From: an uncultured Maricaulis sp.
Lineage (GTDB): Bacteria > Pseudomonadota > Alphaproteobacteria > Caulobacterales > Maricaulaceae
Length of the DNA: 64,000 nt
NCBI RefSeq assembly: GCF_947259345.1
Contig: NZ_CAMYLS010000024.1
Coordinates: forward strand, 37,410 to 101,409
Direction of reading: 5' to 3'
The notes beneath the pieces were generated by a model. That model ran no database searches and had not been told where the DNA came from. It saw only the letters and a program-made list of their open reading frames with translations. Of this stretch, positions 62,743-64,000 are shown one piece after another. Numbering within the stretch: position 1 is the stretch's first letter; the number at the start of each line of letters is the position of its first letter. Made by a program: the position numbers and the translations under genes.

Positions 62743-63206
62743 CGGACAGAATGGATGAGCCGCGCCGTCAGCCCGTGCCCGGCGCCGGCATGGTCGTGTT
62801 TCGCGGCGATGACGTCCTGCTGATCAAGCGTGGCAAGCCGCCCTATGAAGGCCAGTGGTCCCTGCCCGGCGGCAAGATCGAATATGGCGAGACCGCTGCC
62901 GAGGCAGCCCTGCGCGAACTGGCCGAGGAGACCGGGACAACGGCACGCATTGTCGGCCTGATCGATGTCATCGACAGTATCGGCCTGCGCGAAGCGGGAC
63001 AGCCGGGCGACTGGCATTATCTGCTGGTCGATTTTGCCGGCGTGTGGACCGGCGGCGAACCGGTCGCGGCGGATGACGTCACCGAAGCCGCCTTCTTCCC
63101 CTTTGACGAGGCCATCCAGCGCACCAAATGGGACCGCACCCGCGATGTGATCGGGCGGGCCCGCAAGATCGTCGCCGCCTTGAGCACGCCACAATCTGTG
63201 CGATGA
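62739..63206 (+). CDS. NUDIX hydrolase
   Basis: 155 residues with a complete NUDIX box, GGKIEYGETAAEAALRELAEETGT (described by its key residues: G, E, R-E, E-E and G spaced as GX5EX7REUXEEXGU), at about residues 44-66. Cleaves nucleoside diphosphates linked to another group. The rest includes VFRGDDVLLIKRGKPPYEGQWSLPGG typical of ADP-ribose or 8-oxo-dGTP hydrolases; the substrate is undetermined. It overlaps both neighbours by four bases (ATGA). Confidence 0.93.
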   Translation: MTDRMDEPRRQPVPGAGMVVFRGDDVLLIKRGKPPYEGQWSLPGGKIEYGETAAEAALRELAEETGTTARIVGLIDVIDSIGLREAGQPGDWHYLLVDFAGVWTGGEPVAADDVTEAAFFPFDEAIQRTKWDRTRDVIGRARKIVAALSTPQSVR

Positions 63207-63682
63207 TGCCCGCCATGCGCGCGCTCTTATGTCTGCTTGTCCTGTTCGCCCTCGTGACGGCTTCGACCCTGGCCCAGAAGCCGCGCAATTTCCCGCGCCC
63301 GGACCCGGTCAACGCGGCGGCGGAGCGCCACGTCGAGACCGTGCAGGACGACGCGATCAGTCCGGAAATCCGCGAAGAGCTGGACCTCGAACGCACCCTG
63401 CCCTTCCTCGCCTATACGCTCGGCGAGCTGCACTATTTGGCTTTCGCCTGTGAAGGCCCGGATGACCAGGAATGGCGCGAACAGATGGTCGAGCTCCTGG
63501 CCATGGAAGCGGCCGATGACCGGCGCTGGCGCGACCGGCTGATCTCGAGCTTCAATGACGGCTATCGGGCCCAGCAACGCTATCGCACACGCTGCGGCCT
63601 GGAAGCCGAGGCCGAACGCCGCTCGCTTGCCCATCGTGGCCGGGATTTGTCGGAGATGATGCGCGCGGCCTATTTCGACTGA
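63203..63682 (+). CDS. TIGR02301 family secreted protein
   Basis: 159 residues from ATG 63203, overlapping the NUDIX stop (ATGA). Signal peptide to about TLAQ (residue 22), then LGELHYLAFACEGPDDQEWREQM and FNDGYRAQQRYRTRC, the conserved pattern of the TIGR02301 family with two Cys that could pair. Found only in alphaproteobacteria; function unknown. End of the bdhA-VOC-NUDIX operon. Confidence 0.88.
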   Translation: MMPAMRALLCLLVLFALVTASTLAQKPRNFPRPDPVNAAAERHVETVQDDAISPEIREELDLERTLPFLAYTLGELHYLAFACEGPDDQEWREQMVELLAMEAADDRRWRDRLISSFNDGYRAQQRYRTRCGLEAEAERRSLAHRGRDLSEMMRAAYFD

Positions 63683-63774
63683 GCGCCGACAGGGGGACTT
63701 ATCTCCGACCAGTCCCGTTCCCATTGTCATGAACTCGTGCTTAGGATGTGCGAGCATATGCAAGAGGGGGCATG

Positions 63775-64000
63775 ATGTCGGATCGCCGGTCACAACTGGA
63801 ATCATTGAGCATTGATCGTGAGGCCGAGAGCGCCCCGGGCGGAATCTCCATTCCGGTCTTGATCATCATCGTCATCATCTTTTCCGCACTCTCGGCCGGC
63901 GGGACCTGGTTTCTTACCCGCAATGCCGCCCCGGCGCCGCAGCCGGTCGCCGCCGTCGAGGCCCCGGCGCCGGCCAGCGAAGCGCCGGCCGAAGACGCGA
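63775..64000 (+). CDS. Single-TM membrane protein, possible RND efflux periplasmic adaptor (3' end outside window)
   Basis: The frame is open to the end of the window: 75 residues from ATG 63775, with GAGGGGG four bases upstream; an ATG at 63772 is too close to it. It begins SDRRSQLESLSIDREAES, then a hydrophobic helix IPVLIIIVIIFSALSAGG and a Pro/Ala-rich periplasmic part. This LESLSIDR start is familiar from alphaproteobacterial RND-type periplasmic adaptor (membrane-fusion) proteins, but the diagnostic part is missing, so the call is tentative. Confidence 0.6.
   Translation, partial: MSDRRSQLESLSIDREAESAPGGISIPVLIIIVIIFSALSAGGTWFLTRNAAPAPQPVAAVEAPAPASEAPAEDA

Overview
This is a 64 kb, GC-rich, densely packed chromosomal window from an alphaproteobacterium. 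The gene content fits the Caulobacterales/Maricaulales (Hyphomonadaceae-like) group: DUF2336, DUF3667, DUF1499, TIGR02301 and UPF0145 proteins, a DUF3450/TtpC-type TonB operon, and an xseB-ispA-dxs block next to a histone-deacetylase-like gene. This placement is inferred from gene families and style, not from a marker-gene comparison. I see no rRNA, no CRISPR array, no insertion sequence and no prophage. Two tRNA genes (Gln and Pro) are present.

Layout. 1-7.6 kb: lipid kinase (cut by the window edge), phosphoesterase, DUF2336 protein, DoxX protein, MFS transporter, msrB and a lipoprotein S9 peptidase. 7.8-16.2 kb: a large minus-strand energy-transduction locus (DUF3450, TtpC-like ExbB, ExbB, two ExbD, TonB, TPR protein, terminator, then a second TPR protein and a second TonB). 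16.8-20.5 kb: tRNA-Gln, tRNA-Pro, sppA and a DUF3667 membrane protein. 20.5-26 kb: an oligopeptide ABC transporter whose binding protein is separated from its two permeases by a tandem pair of plus-strand secreted paralogues. 26-31.5 kb: ATP-grasp-like/MBL pair, DUF1499 protein, pdxH, a miniature DnaJ-like protein and aroC. 31.5-39.7 kb: two glycine-zipper envelope proteins (one with an 81-bp tandem repeat coding for Arg/Pro/Asp-rich sequence), tlyA, SulP transporter, tandem USP, and a TetR regulator with identical palindromes in front of itself and of the S41 protease gene downstream. 39.8-45.5 kb: dxs-ispA-csaA-xseB, histidine phosphatase, HDAC-like and SET-domain genes. 45.7-52.2 kb: DUF4386/AraC pair, SDR, lepB operon, small membrane proteins, and a LuxR-type regulator divergent from a cytochrome b. 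52.2-58.4 kb: DmdC-type acyl-CoA dehydrogenase, YceI-b561-YceI, Sua5 and an FAD-linked oxidase. 58.6-59.6 kb: an A+T-rich island with an unrecognised membrane protein. 59.7-64 kb: yaaA, a lipoprotein, 3-hydroxybutyrate dehydrogenase, VOC, NUDIX, a TIGR02301 protein and the start of a single-TM protein cut by the window edge.

Two families of dispersed, strongly palindromic intergenic repeats run through the window. Family A has GTCATCCC/GGGATGAC ends, with copies near 7.6, 23.8, 37.5 and 61.3 kb. Family B has CTCCC/GGGAG-type ends, with copies near 1.7 and 39.7 kb. Several small genes with good ribosome-binding sites that a 60-residue cut-off would miss are described. The most unusual features are the duplicated and rearranged TtpC-type TonB locus, the TetR self/target operator pair, the HDAC-SET neighbours, the dispersed repeats and the A+T-rich island.
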